Source: Bradyrhizobium guangdongense
Lineage (GTDB): Bacteria; Pseudomonadota; Alphaproteobacteria; Rhizobiales; Xanthobacteraceae
NCBI RefSeq assembly: GCF_006483445.1
Contig: NZ_PPPT01000128.1
Location: 1-34,611 of the forward strand
Length of the DNA: 34,611 nucleotides
Direction of reading: 5' to 3'
Below are positions 24,572 through 31,919 of this stretch, piece after piece. The notes beneath the pieces were generated by a model, which did no database searches, was not told the origin of the DNA, and worked only from the letters and a program-made list of their open reading frames with translations. Positions within the stretch are counted from its first letter, which is position 1; each line of letters starts with the position of its first letter. The translations under genes and the position numbers were made by a program.

Positions 24572-25315
24572 CTAAGGCGCGCCAAGACTGTTCCAGACCA
24601 GGGCAACGCCCGACAGGAACAGCAGGCCGAGCACGACATCGCCAAAATGCTTGTCGCTGAGCGCGTGATAGACGCGCGCACCGCACCATGCGCCGATCAG
24701 CGTGCCGGGAAAGGCGACGAGCGCGAGCCCGATCACCTTGGTCTCGACCAGCCCCGAGGCCGTCTGCAGCACCAGCGCGGTTGCAAGCACCGTGAAATTG
24801 AAGAGCTGAAAGATGCCGCGCCGCTCGTGCTTGTTCCAGCCGCGGATGTTGGCCCAGAGAATCGGGAGCGGGCCGGAGAGGCCGGCGAGACCGCCCAGAA
24901 TGCCGCCGGCAAATCCGATCGCGCCGTCGGCGACCCTGCCGCCAAAGGTGACGGCGAGGGGGCGCTTGTTGAGATAGAGCGCAGTCGGAAAGATCAGGAG
25001 CAGCACGCCGACGCTGAGCTTGAACACTTTTGGATCGGCCGTGGCGACCATCATGGTGCCGAGCGGCACGCCGAGCAGGCCGCCGATCAGGAACGGCCAG
25101 ACCAGCGTCAGATCAAAACTCTTCCACATCGAGGGCAGCGTCGAGAGCTGGGCGATCACCGAGCAGATCAGGACCAGCGGCACCGCGAGCGAGGGCGGCA
25201 GCACATAGAGCCAGATGCCGAGTGCCATCAGGGCCGTGCCGAAACCGGCGAGGCCCGACACGAAGCCGCCGGCGAGCGCGCCAAAAAGCAGCAGCGCGTA
25301 GGTGAGCGTTTCCAC
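24572..25315 (-). CDS. TauE/SafE-family permease (sulfite/organosulfonate exporter-like)
   Basis: 247 residues from the GTG at 25315, chosen for the AAGGA ribosome binding site seven bases upstream; a TTG one codon earlier is possible, and the longer frame reaching 25663 overlaps the MocR gene and looks non-coding. About eight membrane segments in the two-part DUF81 layout. GALAGGFVSGLAGFGTALMALGIW opens the first half and GGILGGLAGLSGPLPILWA the second, both typical of this family. Members export sulfite, sulfoacetate or other small anions; the substrate here is unknown. It is downstream of the MocR gene on the same strand, though a link is not certain. Confidence 0.87.
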   Translation of the reverse strand: METLTYALLLFGALAGGFVSGLAGFGTALMALGIWLYVLPPSLAVPLVLICSVIAQLSTLPSMWKSFDLTLVWPFLIGGLLGVPLGTMMVATADPKVFKLSVGVLLLIFPTALYLNKRPLAVTFGGRVADGAIGFAGGILGGLAGLSGPLPILWANIRGWNKHERRGIFQLFNFTVLATALVLQTASGLVETKVIGLALVAFPGTLIGAWCGARVYHALSDKHFGDVVLGLLFLSGVALVWNSLGAP

Positions 25316-25437
25316 CAATTTGTCCTTGTCGTTGTCGGCGTGGCACCGGGCGATCCACAATCTCGATCGCCTCGGACGGCATAGAACAGGCGCGGCGATC
25401 GAGGTCAATGCGTACCGGACGCGGGCATGCTCTGCGT

Positions 25438-26814
25438 CTAGACGATCTGCCTGGTATCGGCGGGCTTCTGCAAGGCGCCAACCAGGATCTGGAGCGCCTG
25501 GGTGAGCTCGGCGCGATTGCGGGCGGCGCCGAGCGACAGGCGCGCGGCGTGCGGGGCGCGTCCGTCGACCACGAAGGCGTCGCTCGCGATCACGGCGAGG
25601 CCGTTGCGCAAAAGATGCGCCGCGAGTTCTTGCCGGCCCCAGCTCTCCGGCAGGCGCAGCCACAGATGATGCGCGGCAGGCTTTGCCAGGAACTGAAACC
25701 CCCTAAGCACGCGTTGCGCGAGCTGCTGCCGCCCGATCGCTTCGTTGCGGATCGCGGTGATGATGCGATCGGCGATGCCGGTCTCCAGCCAATGCGTCAC
25801 CAGCGCGACCATCAGCGGCGCAGGCATCTGCACCGTGGCCTGCAGATAGGTCCGCATTTGCTGCTGCGTGCCGCTGTCCGGCGTGACCAGATAGGCGACG
25901 CGCAACGCCGGCGCGATGCATTTCGAGAACGTGGTTGCGAGATAGGTCCGTTCCGGAATGAGGTTCGCGATCGGCGAGGCCGCGCGGTCCAGGAGACCAT
26001 AGGCGTCGTCCTCGATCAGCACGGTGTCGGCATCGCGCACGATCCTTGCGATGGCGCTGCGCCGCTCGGCCGACAGGGTCGCTGATGTCGGGTTGTGCAG
26101 GGTCGGAATGAGATAGACGGCCTTCGGGCGGTGCTCGCGGCAGGCCTTTGCCAGCGCGTCCGGCAAAATGCCGCCTTCGTCCATGGCAACGCCGATCAGC
26201 CTGACGCCGAGCCGTGCGGCGACGGCCTTGATGCCGGGGAAGGTGAGCGCCTCCGTCAGCACGATGTCGCCGGGCTGCGCGAGATAGCTGAGGAGGTTGA
26301 ACAGGATCGTCTGTGCGCCCGGAAAGATCACGAGGCGATCGGAGCGAACATGGGGAACGCGGCCGCGCATCCATTTGGCCGCAATCTCGAGTTCGCGCGC
26401 GCTGCCGCCGGGCGGCTGATAGTTGAGGAACGCGGTGAGTCCCGATTGCCGGCGCAGTTCTTCCATGCCGGTGATAATGCGTTCGTCGAGCTGCGCTTCC
26501 AGCGGATGCGGCGGCACGTTCATCGAGAGGTCGATGGCGACGGGGTGCGGCAGGTCGACGGCGCGCCGCGCGCTCGTTTCCGAGACGAACGAGCCCTGGC
26601 CGACCCGTGCCTCCAGAATCCCGCGGCGCCGCGCCTCGCTATAGGCGCGCGTCACTGTGGTGAGATCGAGACCTAGCGCCTTGGCGAGCGCGCGCTGCGT
26701 CGGCAGTTGCTGTCCCCGCACCAGCCGTCCCGCGGCGATGTCGGCCTCCATGGCGTCGACGATGCGCTGATAGCGGGGTCCCGAGAGCTCCGAGATTGTA
26801 GGGGTCCAATCCAT
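25438..26814 (-). CDS. MocR-type regulator (GntR helix-turn-helix fused to aminotransferase domain)
   Basis: 458 residues from Met at 26814 (MDWTPTI...); an ATG at 26829 adds five residues. Residues about 10-75 are the GntR winged helix (YQRIVDAMEADIAAGRLVRGQQLPTQRALAKALGLDLTTVTRAYSEARRRGILEARVGQGSFV in key parts: LPTQRALA, TVTRAYSEA, VGQGSFV). The rest is a fold-type I aminotransferase-like domain with PLP features: LHNPTSATLS, IEDDAYG with the ring Asp, and TTFSKCIAPALRVAY with the PLP Lys. MocR proteins sense PLP or an amino compound and bind direct repeats. A direct repeat lies just upstream (26840-26869) between this gene and the divergent DUF983 gene. Confidence 0.92.
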   Translation of the reverse strand: MDWTPTISELSGPRYQRIVDAMEADIAAGRLVRGQQLPTQRALAKALGLDLTTVTRAYSEARRRGILEARVGQGSFVSETSARRAVDLPHPVAIDLSMNVPPHPLEAQLDERIITGMEELRRQSGLTAFLNYQPPGGSARELEIAAKWMRGRVPHVRSDRLVIFPGAQTILFNLLSYLAQPGDIVLTEALTFPGIKAVAARLGVRLIGVAMDEGGILPDALAKACREHRPKAVYLIPTLHNPTSATLSAERRSAIARIVRDADTVLIEDDAYGLLDRAASPIANLIPERTYLATTFSKCIAPALRVAYLVTPDSGTQQQMRTYLQATVQMPAPLMVALVTHWLETGIADRIITAIRNEAIGRQQLAQRVLRGFQFLAKPAAHHLWLRLPESWGRQELAAHLLRNGLAVIASDAFVVDGRAPHAARLSLGAARNRAELTQALQILVGALQKPADTRQIV

Positions 26815-26839
26815 GCAATTATGGCCCATATCCTTTGAA

Positions 26840-26869
26840 TGTATGGATGCAAGATAGTATTGTATGGAT
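26840..26869. promoter_or_regulatory. Direct-repeat operator between MocR and DUF983 genes
   Basis: The 9-mer tgtatggat occurs at 26840-26848 and again at 26861-26869, a period of 21 bp, which is two helical turns. MocR regulators such as GabR and PdxR are known to bind direct repeats placed on one face of the helix. The site is 26 bp upstream of the MocR start and 37 bp upstream of the chosen DUF983 start, so it can control both directions. Confidence 0.6.
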
Positions 26870-26905
26870 CACAAGACAAGGACAGAGAAACGACGAGGTG
26901 CGGTC

Positions 26906-27331
26906 ATGACGAGCAATGGTTCGGTTACGCTGGCGAAGGCGATGTGGCGCGGCTTCCGCGGCAAGTGCCCGCATTGCGGCGAGGGACATCTGTTCGGCCG
27001 CTTCCTGAAGGTGGCCGATCACTGCGAGACGTGCGGCGAGGAATTCTTCCACCATCGCGCCGACGATCTTCCGGCCTATCTCGTGATCGTCGTGGTCGGG
27101 CATCTCGTGGTGCCGGCGATCCTCGCGATCGAGACGGCCTATGCTCCGGCCGTGTGGTTGCAGCTCGCGATCTGGCTGCCGGTAACGCTGTTCGCCTCGC
27201 TCGCGCTGCTGCAACCGACCAAGGGCGCGATCGTCGGTCTGCAATGGCAGCTTGGCATGCACGGCTTCGAGACGAGCAAGCTTCGCCGCGAGGCGGGTGA
27301 GCTCGTACTGGTCAAGGCCCGCGCGGCCTGA
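26906..27331 (+). CDS. DUF983 zinc-ribbon membrane protein
   Basis: 141 residues from the ATG at 26906, chosen for its GAGGTG ribosome binding site; an ATG at 26864 would overlap the operator. The N-terminus has two CxxC pairs, GKCPHCGEGHLF and CETCGEEFF, a probable zinc ribbon. Two membrane segments follow (LVIVVVGHLVVPAILAIETAY and the LQLAIWLPVTLFASLALL region), with a conserved-looking RADDLPAY link between. These fit the DUF983 family of unknown function, widespread in alphaproteobacteria. It is divergent from the MocR regulator and may be its target. Confidence 0.85.
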   Translation: MTSNGSVTLAKAMWRGFRGKCPHCGEGHLFGRFLKVADHCETCGEEFFHHRADDLPAYLVIVVVGHLVVPAILAIETAYAPAVWLQLAIWLPVTLFASLALLQPTKGAIVGLQWQLGMHGFETSKLRREAGELVLVKARAA

Positions 27332-27358
27332 GCTTACCTCGGCGTTTACATCGCGCGC

Positions 27359-27379
27359 TCGCCGGCTACACTCCGGCGA
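27359..27379 (+). terminator. Hairpin between DUF983 and hydrolase genes
   Basis: Arms tcgccgg (27359-27365) and ccggcga (27373-27379) with a seven-base loop, followed by the A-rich lead-in to the hydrolase start. It could end the DUF983 transcript or sit in the leader of the hydrolase mRNA. Confidence 0.35.
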
Positions 27380-27392
27380 ACGCAAGAAGAAG

Positions 27393-28118
27393 ATGGAAAC
27401 GCCGATGACCGCGAACGCGAAGACTTTCCTGCTGTGCCACGGCGCCTGGTCGGGCGGCTGGTCTTGGAAGAAGATGCATCCGCTGATGGCGCGGGCCGGC
27501 CATCGCCTGATCGCGCCGACCTATACCGGGCTCGGCGAGCGCTCGCATCTCGCCAATTCCTCGATCGATCTCGAGACGCACATCGAGGACATCCTCAATG
27601 TCATCAAGTTCGAGGATCTGAGCGACCTCGTGCTGCTCGGCCACAGCTATGGCGGCATGGTCGCAACGGGTGTTGCCGATCGCGCGCGCGACCGCATCAC
27701 GCAGATGATCTATCTCGACGCTTTCGTGCCTGGTGACGGCCAGTCGCTGTTCGATCTCAATGAGGGCGGACGCGAGCCGATGCGCAAGGCAGCGGCCGCG
27801 AGCGACGGCTACCGCATTCCGCCGAATCCGCCGCCATCAGATACGCCGCAGGCCGATCTCGACTGGCTCAATGCGCGCCGCGTCAACATGCCGATCAAGT
27901 GTTTTGAGACGAAGTTGAAGCTTGAGAACGGCGAGGCAAAGATGCCGCGCAGCTATATCTATTGCGCGCGCATTCCGCCGGGCGACGTGTTTGGGCCGTT
28001 CGCGCGGCGCGCGAAGAGCGAAGCCGGCTGGCGCTATTTCGAGCTCGATGCCAGCCATGCACCCAACGTCACGGCGCCGGAGGCGCTGATGGGTGTGTTG
28101 AACGAGATTGTTGCCTAA
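27393..28118 (+). CDS. Alpha/beta-fold hydrolase (esterase-like)
   Basis: 241 residues from the ATG at 27393, with a purine-rich AAGAAGAAG stretch in front; an ATG at 27405 is equally possible. The oxyanion-hole region is LLCHGAWSGGWSWKK, the nucleophile elbow is LLGHSYGGMVA (Ser in GHSYG), and the catalytic His is in DASHAPNVTAPEAL. The layout resembles the methyl-salicylate esterase / hydroxynitrile lyase-like branch found in both plants and bacteria. It is cytoplasmic, with unknown ester or amide substrate. A palindromic repeat follows its stop. Confidence 0.87.
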   Translation: METPMTANAKTFLLCHGAWSGGWSWKKMHPLMARAGHRLIAPTYTGLGERSHLANSSIDLETHIEDILNVIKFEDLSDLVLLGHSYGGMVATGVADRARDRITQMIYLDAFVPGDGQSLFDLNEGGREPMRKAAAASDGYRIPPNPPPSDTPQADLDWLNARRVNMPIKCFETKLKLENGEAKMPRSYIYCARIPPGDVFGPFARRAKSEAGWRYFELDASHAPNVTAPEALMGVLNEIVA

Positions 28119-28126
28119 CCCTCGCT

Positions 28127-28169
28127 CGTCATTCCGGGCTCGCGCCAAGAGGCGCGCCCCGGAATGACG
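28127..28169. repeat. Dispersed palindromic repeat (cgtcattccggg type)
   Basis: Outer arms cgtcattccggg (28127-28138) and cccggaatgacg (28158-28169) and inner arms cgcgcc (28141-28146) / ggcgcg (28151-28156). The whole element can fold into one long hairpin. It lies between the hydrolase stop (28118) and the 3' end of rnpB, so it may end the hydrolase transcript. Elements of this form are, in my experience, scattered through Bradyrhizobium genomes. Confidence 0.7.
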
Positions 28170-28183
28170 GTGTCGAAAATGGT

Positions 28184-28216
28184 GAGGGGCCCGACGCGGT
28201 CAGCGCCAAGCCCCTC
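28184..28216 (-). terminator. Terminator of rnpB
   Basis: On the minus strand, arms gaggggc (28216-28210) and gcccctc (28190-28184) form a stem just after the RNA's 3' end, and accATTTTcg follows, giving a short T-run. Position and form fit an intrinsic terminator for the RNase P RNA. Confidence 0.6.
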
Positions 28217-28225
28217 GTTCGCAGA

Positions 28226-28707
28226 TATCAGCCGGCCTGTAAGCCGGGTTCTGTAGGGCACCGTCCGTTTGCACGAACGATACGTGACGGCCATTCCTCT
28301 GGGGCCATGTTTGCACATGGCCTCGAGCAACCTACCCGGACGGCGGGCCTGACATCGCCCCGCGGCGTTATCGCTTGCGCGAACAGCCCGCTACGCCGTC
28401 CCTATTCGGTTTTGCTCCCGGTGGGGTTTACCATGCCGGCTCCGTTGCCGAAGCCGCGGTGCGCTCTTACCGCACCTTTTCACCCTTACCTGCCTACGCA
28501 GCTTGCGCTGCTACGGCACGGCAGGCCCGAGGGCTTGCCGCGCCGAAGCCCAAAGGGCGAAGGCGGGCGGTTCGTTCTCTGTGGCACTTTCCCTGAGGTC
28601 ACCCTCGCCGGACGTTATCCGGCACCGTATGTCAAGGGAGCCCGGACTTTCCTCCCCGGCGGCCTTTCGGCACTTGCAGGGGCGGCCGTCCGGCCGACTG
28701 ACGCCCT
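28226..28707 (-). ncRNA. rnpB: RNase P RNA (bacterial A type)
   Basis: The catalytic RNA that trims the 5' ends of tRNA precursors. On the minus strand the conserved blocks appear in order. GAGGAAAGTCCGGGCTCC comes near the 5' end, then CAGGGAAAGTGCCACAGA, AGGGTGAAAAGGTGCGGTAAG and ACCGGGAGCAAAACCGAATA, and finally AGAACCCGGCTTACAGGCC at the 3' end. The P1 helix pairs TCAGTCGGCC (28701-28692) with GGCCGGCTGA (28237-28228), allowing one G-T pair. The ends are set from P1 and may be off by a few bases. At about 480 nt it is longer than the usual 400 or so, mainly through an extended G+C-rich arm at 28497-28570. Confidence 0.95.
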
Positions 28708-28708
28708 A

Positions 28709-28738
28709 CGCATGGGCCATTTGTGACGGTTTCGTCAA
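28709..28738 (-). promoter_or_regulatory. rnpB: Candidate rnpB promoter
   Basis: On the minus strand a TTGACG -35 (28738-28733) is followed after 18 bp by CATGCG (28714-28709), a poor -10. The start would then fall close to the GGGCGTCAG at the RNA's 5' end. The -35 is good; the -10 is weak, so the call rests mostly on position. Confidence 0.35.
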
Positions 28739-28850
28739 GGCGATATCGCAGCCGCCGAGCAAGCGAAAATAATTTATCCTGAAGATGTCGTTGGGCGTTG
28801 ATGCCGTTCGACTGGTTGTCGGCGATCCAGCCGAGCAACAGGAGTACGCG

Positions 28851-29204
28851 ATGCAGTATCTGCTTTTGATCTATCAGAACGAGGCCGAGTACGCGAAGAT
28901 CGACACGGGAACCGTCACGAAGATGTCGGCGAAGTACGAGGCCTTCACGAAATCCATCGTCCAGAGCGGCAATTTCAAGGCCGGCGACCGGCTGCGGCCG
29001 ACCACGACGGCGACCACCGTGCGCGTGCGCGAGGGCAAGACGCTGACCACCGACGGCCCGTTTGCGGAGACCCGCGAGCAACTCGGCGGCTATTATCTGA
29101 TCGAGGCCAAGGATCTCAATGCGGCGATCGAGATCGCGGCGCGCATCCCCAGTGCGCGCACAGGCTCGATCGAGGTGCGGCCCATCTGGGTTTACGACAA
29201 GTGA
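28851..29204 (+). CDS. YciI-like DGPF-domain protein
   Basis: 117 residues from the ATG at 28851, with an AGGAG ribosome binding site seven bases upstream. It starts MQYLLLIYQNEAEYAK and has the name-giving motif DGPFAETREQLGGYYLIEA, then an IEVRPI strand at the end. This is the DGPF / YCII-related ferredoxin-like fold, whose members are linked by gene order to a group of ECF sigma factors (ECF42). The sigma factor gene follows 20 bp downstream. The protein's chemical role is unsettled in the family. Confidence 0.9.
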   Translation: MQYLLLIYQNEAEYAKIDTGTVTKMSAKYEAFTKSIVQSGNFKAGDRLRPTTTATTVRVREGKTLTTDGPFAETREQLGGYYLIEAKDLNAAIEIAARIPSARTGSIEVRPIWVYDK

Positions 29205-29224
29205 CGGTCTAGCGCAGCCGCCGC

Positions 29225-30457
29225 ATGACCCCGGTCGAGATCGAAACAATCTTCCGCGACGAGGCGGGGCGGGCGCTGGCCACGTTGATCCGCCTCGTCG
29301 GCGATTTCGATCTCGCCGAGGATGCGCTGCAGGACGCCTTTGCGGTGGCGCTGGAGCGCTGGCAGGCCGGCGAGGTGCCCGGCAATCCGCGCGCCTGGCT
29401 CGTCAATGTCGGACGCAACAAGGCGATCGATCGTATCCGCCGCCAAGTCGCGTTCCGCGGCAAGCAGCAACAGCTCGTGCATGAGCTCGAATTGAACGCG
29501 CAAGGCTCCGACGAGCCGGCGGCGACGCTCGACGACGACATGCTGCGGCTGATCTTCACCTGCTGCCATCCGGCGTTCGCGGCCGAGGTCCAGGTCGCGC
29601 TCACGCTGCGCACGGTCTGCGGGCTCACCGCCGCGCAGGTCGCACGCGCCTTCCTCGTCGGTGAAGATGCGATGGCGCAGCGGCTGGTGCGCGCCAAGCA
29701 GAAGATCAGGCTTGCCGGCATTCCCTATGAGGTGCCCGAGCGCGACGCGTTGGAGCCACGGCTGCGCGGCGTGCTGGCCGTGGTCTATCTCGTCTTCACC
29801 GAAGGCTATGTCGCGACATCAGGCGAAGATCTGATGCGGCCCGATCTCGCGGCCGAGGCGATCAGGCTCGGCAGGCTGCTCGACCGCCTGATGCCCGAGC
29901 GCGGCGAGATCAAGGGATTGCTCGCCCTGATGCTGCTGCACGATGCGCGGCGTGCCGGCCGCGCGACCGCGGCCGGCGATATCGTGCTGCTGGAGGAGCA
30001 GGATCGCACGCTCTGGAATCGCGCGCAGATCGCGGAAGGATTGGCGCTGGTCGAGGCCGCGCTCAGCGCGCCCGGCCGCCCGGAGTCCTATGCCGTGCAG
30101 GCCGCGATTGCCGCGCTGCATGCCCGCGCACCGAGCTATGAGGCGACGGATTGGCCGCAGATCGCCGGCCTCTATGAGGTGCTGCTGCGGATCAACCCGT
30201 CACCGGTGATCGAGCTCAACCACGCCGCCGCGATCTCGATGGTCGATGGCCCCGCGCGCGCACTCGACCTCGTCGACGCGCTCGCCGCGCGCGGTGGGCT
30301 CGATGGCTATGAGCTGTTGCCCGCAGTCCGCGCCGATCTCTTGCGCAGGCTTGACCGCAAGGACGAGGCGCGTGCGGCGTATGTTGCGGCAACAGCCGCG
30401 ACGCAGCTCGAGCCGTTGCGGCGGCTCTATGCGCGGCGGATGAAGGAGATGGAGTAG
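29225..30457 (+). CDS. ECF sigma factor with C-terminal TPR-like domain (ECF42 type)
   Basis: 410 residues, about twice a normal ECF factor. Region 2 is at about 12-85 ([25 protein letters not shown], then [19 protein letters not shown]). Region 4 lies at about 115-165 ([38 protein letters not shown]). The large C-terminal part (about 175-410) is helical and TPR-like, as known for the ECF42 group. That group has no anti-sigma factor; it is paired with DGPF proteins such as the one encoded 20 bp upstream. It probably activates a small set of genes including the DGPF gene. Confidence 0.92.
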   Translation: MTPVEIETIFRDEAGRALATLIRLVGDFDLAEDALQDAFAVALERWQAGEVPGNPRAWLVNVGRNKAIDRIRRQVAFRGKQQQLVHELELNAQGSDEPAATLDDDMLRLIFTCCHPAFAAEVQVALTLRTVCGLTAAQVARAFLVGEDAMAQRLVRAKQKIRLAGIPYEVPERDALEPRLRGVLAVVYLVFTEGYVATSGEDLMRPDLAAEAIRLGRLLDRLMPERGEIKGLLALMLLHDARRAGRATAAGDIVLLEEQDRTLWNRAQIAEGLALVEAALSAPGRPESYAVQAAIAALHARAPSYEATDWPQIAGLYEVLLRINPSPVIELNHAAAISMVDGPARALDLVDALAARGGLDGYELLPAVRADLLRRLDRKDEARAAYVAATAATQLEPLRRLYARRMKEME

Positions 30458-30469
30458 CCGCTCCATCCC

Positions 30470-30586
30470 CGTCATTGCGAGGAGCCCGCGACAAAATTGC
30501 TTAGCAATTTTGCGCTGGTGCGACGAAGCAATCCAGAATCTTTCCGCGGTGACAGTCTGGATTGCTTCGTTGCGCTCGCAATGACG
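30470..30586. repeat. Compound palindromic repeat (cgtcattgcgag type)
   Basis: Outer arms cgtcattgcgag (30470-30481) and its near-complement ending at 30586; inner arms acgaagcaatccag (30523-30536) and ctggattgcttcgt (30557-30570); and a small hairpin aaaattgc (30493-30500) / gcaatttt (30504-30511). The whole element fills the gap between the sigma-factor stop and the convergent amidase stop. It looks like a non-coding miniature repeat that could end both transcripts. Confidence 0.7.
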
Positions 30587-30595
30587 GCTTCGCCG

Positions 30596-31456
30596 TTACT
30601 TCGCAGCGACAGCCGTCCCCTCCGCGGGCAGGCTCGCCAGCAGCGCCTGTAGCGTCGACAGTGTCGAATGATCGGCCACGCCGTCGAGGCGTGCGGGGCG
30701 AAAGTGGCGCTGGAAGGCGGTGACGACTTCCATGGTCGCGGCATCGTATTTGCCGCTCACTGGCACGCCGTAGCCGTATTTTGCGAGCGCCTGTTGCAGG
30801 CTCATGACCTCGTCGCTGATGGTGCCGAGCATCAGGCTCTCGCCGCGCACGATCGGCGCCGGCGTCACCCAGTGACCGACGCCGGAGTTTGCCAGCGAAT
30901 GCCACGGAAATTTTTCGCCGGGGTCCTTCTTGCGTGCCGGCGCGACATCGGAATGGGCCAGCACGCGATGCGGCGCCACCTTGCGGCGGAGCATGATGCC
31001 GCGACACAGCGCGATGACGGCTGCGATCTGGCGCAGCGGAAATTCCGGATAGCCCCAGTCATGGCCACGGTTGACGATCTCGATCCCGATCGAGCACGAA
31101 TTGACGTCGTCCTCGCCGGCCCAGGAGGAGACGCCGGCGTGCCAGGCGCGCTTGGCCTCCTGCACGCATTGCACGATGCGGCCGTCCTCGAGCACGACGT
31201 AGTGCGCGGAGACTTCGGTGCCGGCGGTACACAGCCGCGCCAGCGCACCCTCGACGTCGGGCATGCCGGTGTAGTGCAGCAGGATCATGTCCGGCTGCCG
31301 GCCCTTGTTCCGTTCGCCCCAGTTCGGCGACGGGATGATGTCCGAGACGATGGAGGAATCGGGGTCGAACGTCCGCATGCCCGCCGCGGTCTTCGGAACC
31401 GGCAGGGCCCGTTGACGCTTCGAATCAGACCCTGGTGACGCGGACGAACCGGACAT
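30596..31456 (-). CDS. N-acetylmuramoyl-L-alanine amidase (AmpD/AmiD-like) with peptidoglycan-binding domain
   Basis: 286 residues. Amidase_2 domain at about 38-185, with likely zinc ligands His61 (ILLHYTG), His168 (VLAHSDVAP) and Asp178 (KKDPG), and SIGIEIVNRG in the core. A peptidoglycan-binding type 1 domain occupies about 210-275 (LQQALAKYGYGVPVSGKYDAATMEVVTAFQRHF). It cleaves the bond between N-acetylmuramic acid and the stem peptide, either in recycling (1,6-anhydro fragments) or in wall turnover. There is no signal peptide, which favours a recycling role, though the binding domain is more usual in exported AmiD types. Met27 (31378) is an alternative start. It is divergent from the division/wall cluster. 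Confidence 0.9.
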   Translation of the reverse strand: MSGSSASPGSDSKRQRALPVPKTAAGMRTFDPDSSIVSDIIPSPNWGERNKGRQPDMILLHYTGMPDVEGALARLCTAGTEVSAHYVVLEDGRIVQCVQEAKRAWHAGVSSWAGEDDVNSCSIGIEIVNRGHDWGYPEFPLRQIAAVIALCRGIMLRRKVAPHRVLAHSDVAPARKKDPGEKFPWHSLANSGVGHWVTPAPIVRGESLMLGTISDEVMSLQQALAKYGYGVPVSGKYDAATMEVVTAFQRHFRPARLDGVADHSTLSTLQALLASLPAEGTAVAAK

Positions 31457-31620
31457 TGGCAGCTCGGGACGAGAGAGGGGCGGGCCCTACAAGCCCTTAT
31501 CTTTACTATTCCTTTACCCTTGCGGCGGCGCAATCGCGCAACGTGCCTAACGGGTGCATTTTGGCCCGACTGTGTGGAAGGGGCATCACCGCCCGGCACC
31601 CCGTGCTCCGCCTTGTCGAC

Positions 31621-31649
31621 TTGTAACCAAGCCATCAACGCTTTCTTAA
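31621..31649 (+). promoter_or_regulatory. Candidate promoter of the division/wall cluster
   Basis: The 463-bp gap between the amidase start (31456) and rsmH (31920) holds no convincing gene. Within it TTGTAA (31621-31626), 17 bp and TCTTAA (31644-31649) form a possible but weak -35/-10 pair, leaving a leader of about 265 nt. A short ORF (31876-31923, 15 codons) ends by overlapping the rsmH start in an ATGA-like join; I do not treat it as a gene. Confidence 0.3.
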
Positions 31650-31919
31650 CGCTAAGGGCCGTTACTGAGGGGTGAAGAGCCGACCCGTGTCCGGAGGCGG
31701 CCAAGGCGCTTTTTTGCTCGAAATCCCATGGCTGCCCGACAAATTCCACTGGGAAAACAGGGTTTGCGGCCTGGGATGTGGCCAGGGATTCCGCCTGGGA
31801 TTCTTGGGCCGGGCAAGCGCGCTGTGCAGGGGTTGAGCCGTGGAACCGCCGCGACGCGGAACTATTTGGGGCGTTATGAGCTCGTCCGCCATCGACCAAG
31901 CGTCGATCGGACGTGGCGC

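Noticed and set aside
25316..25663. Extension of the TauE/SafE permease upstream to 25663
   Set aside because: It overlaps the end of the MocR gene, is Arg-rich without membrane segments, and the GTG at 25315 has a good ribosome binding site.
26864..26905. Earlier ATG for the DUF983 gene
   Set aside because: It lies inside the direct repeat, and the ATG at 26906 has a better ribosome binding site and matches the family start.
28248..28726. Protein-coding reading of the plus strand through the rnpB locus
   Set aside because: The region is RNase P RNA on the minus strand; the conserved blocks and P1 pairing explain it.
31728..31919. In-frame N-terminal extension of rsmH
   Set aside because: The residues lie outside the conserved family start at 31920, and the stretch is better explained as promoter and leader.
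31457..31919. Possible missed mraZ gene
   Set aside because: No frame in this gap shows the MraZ motifs or a product of the right length.
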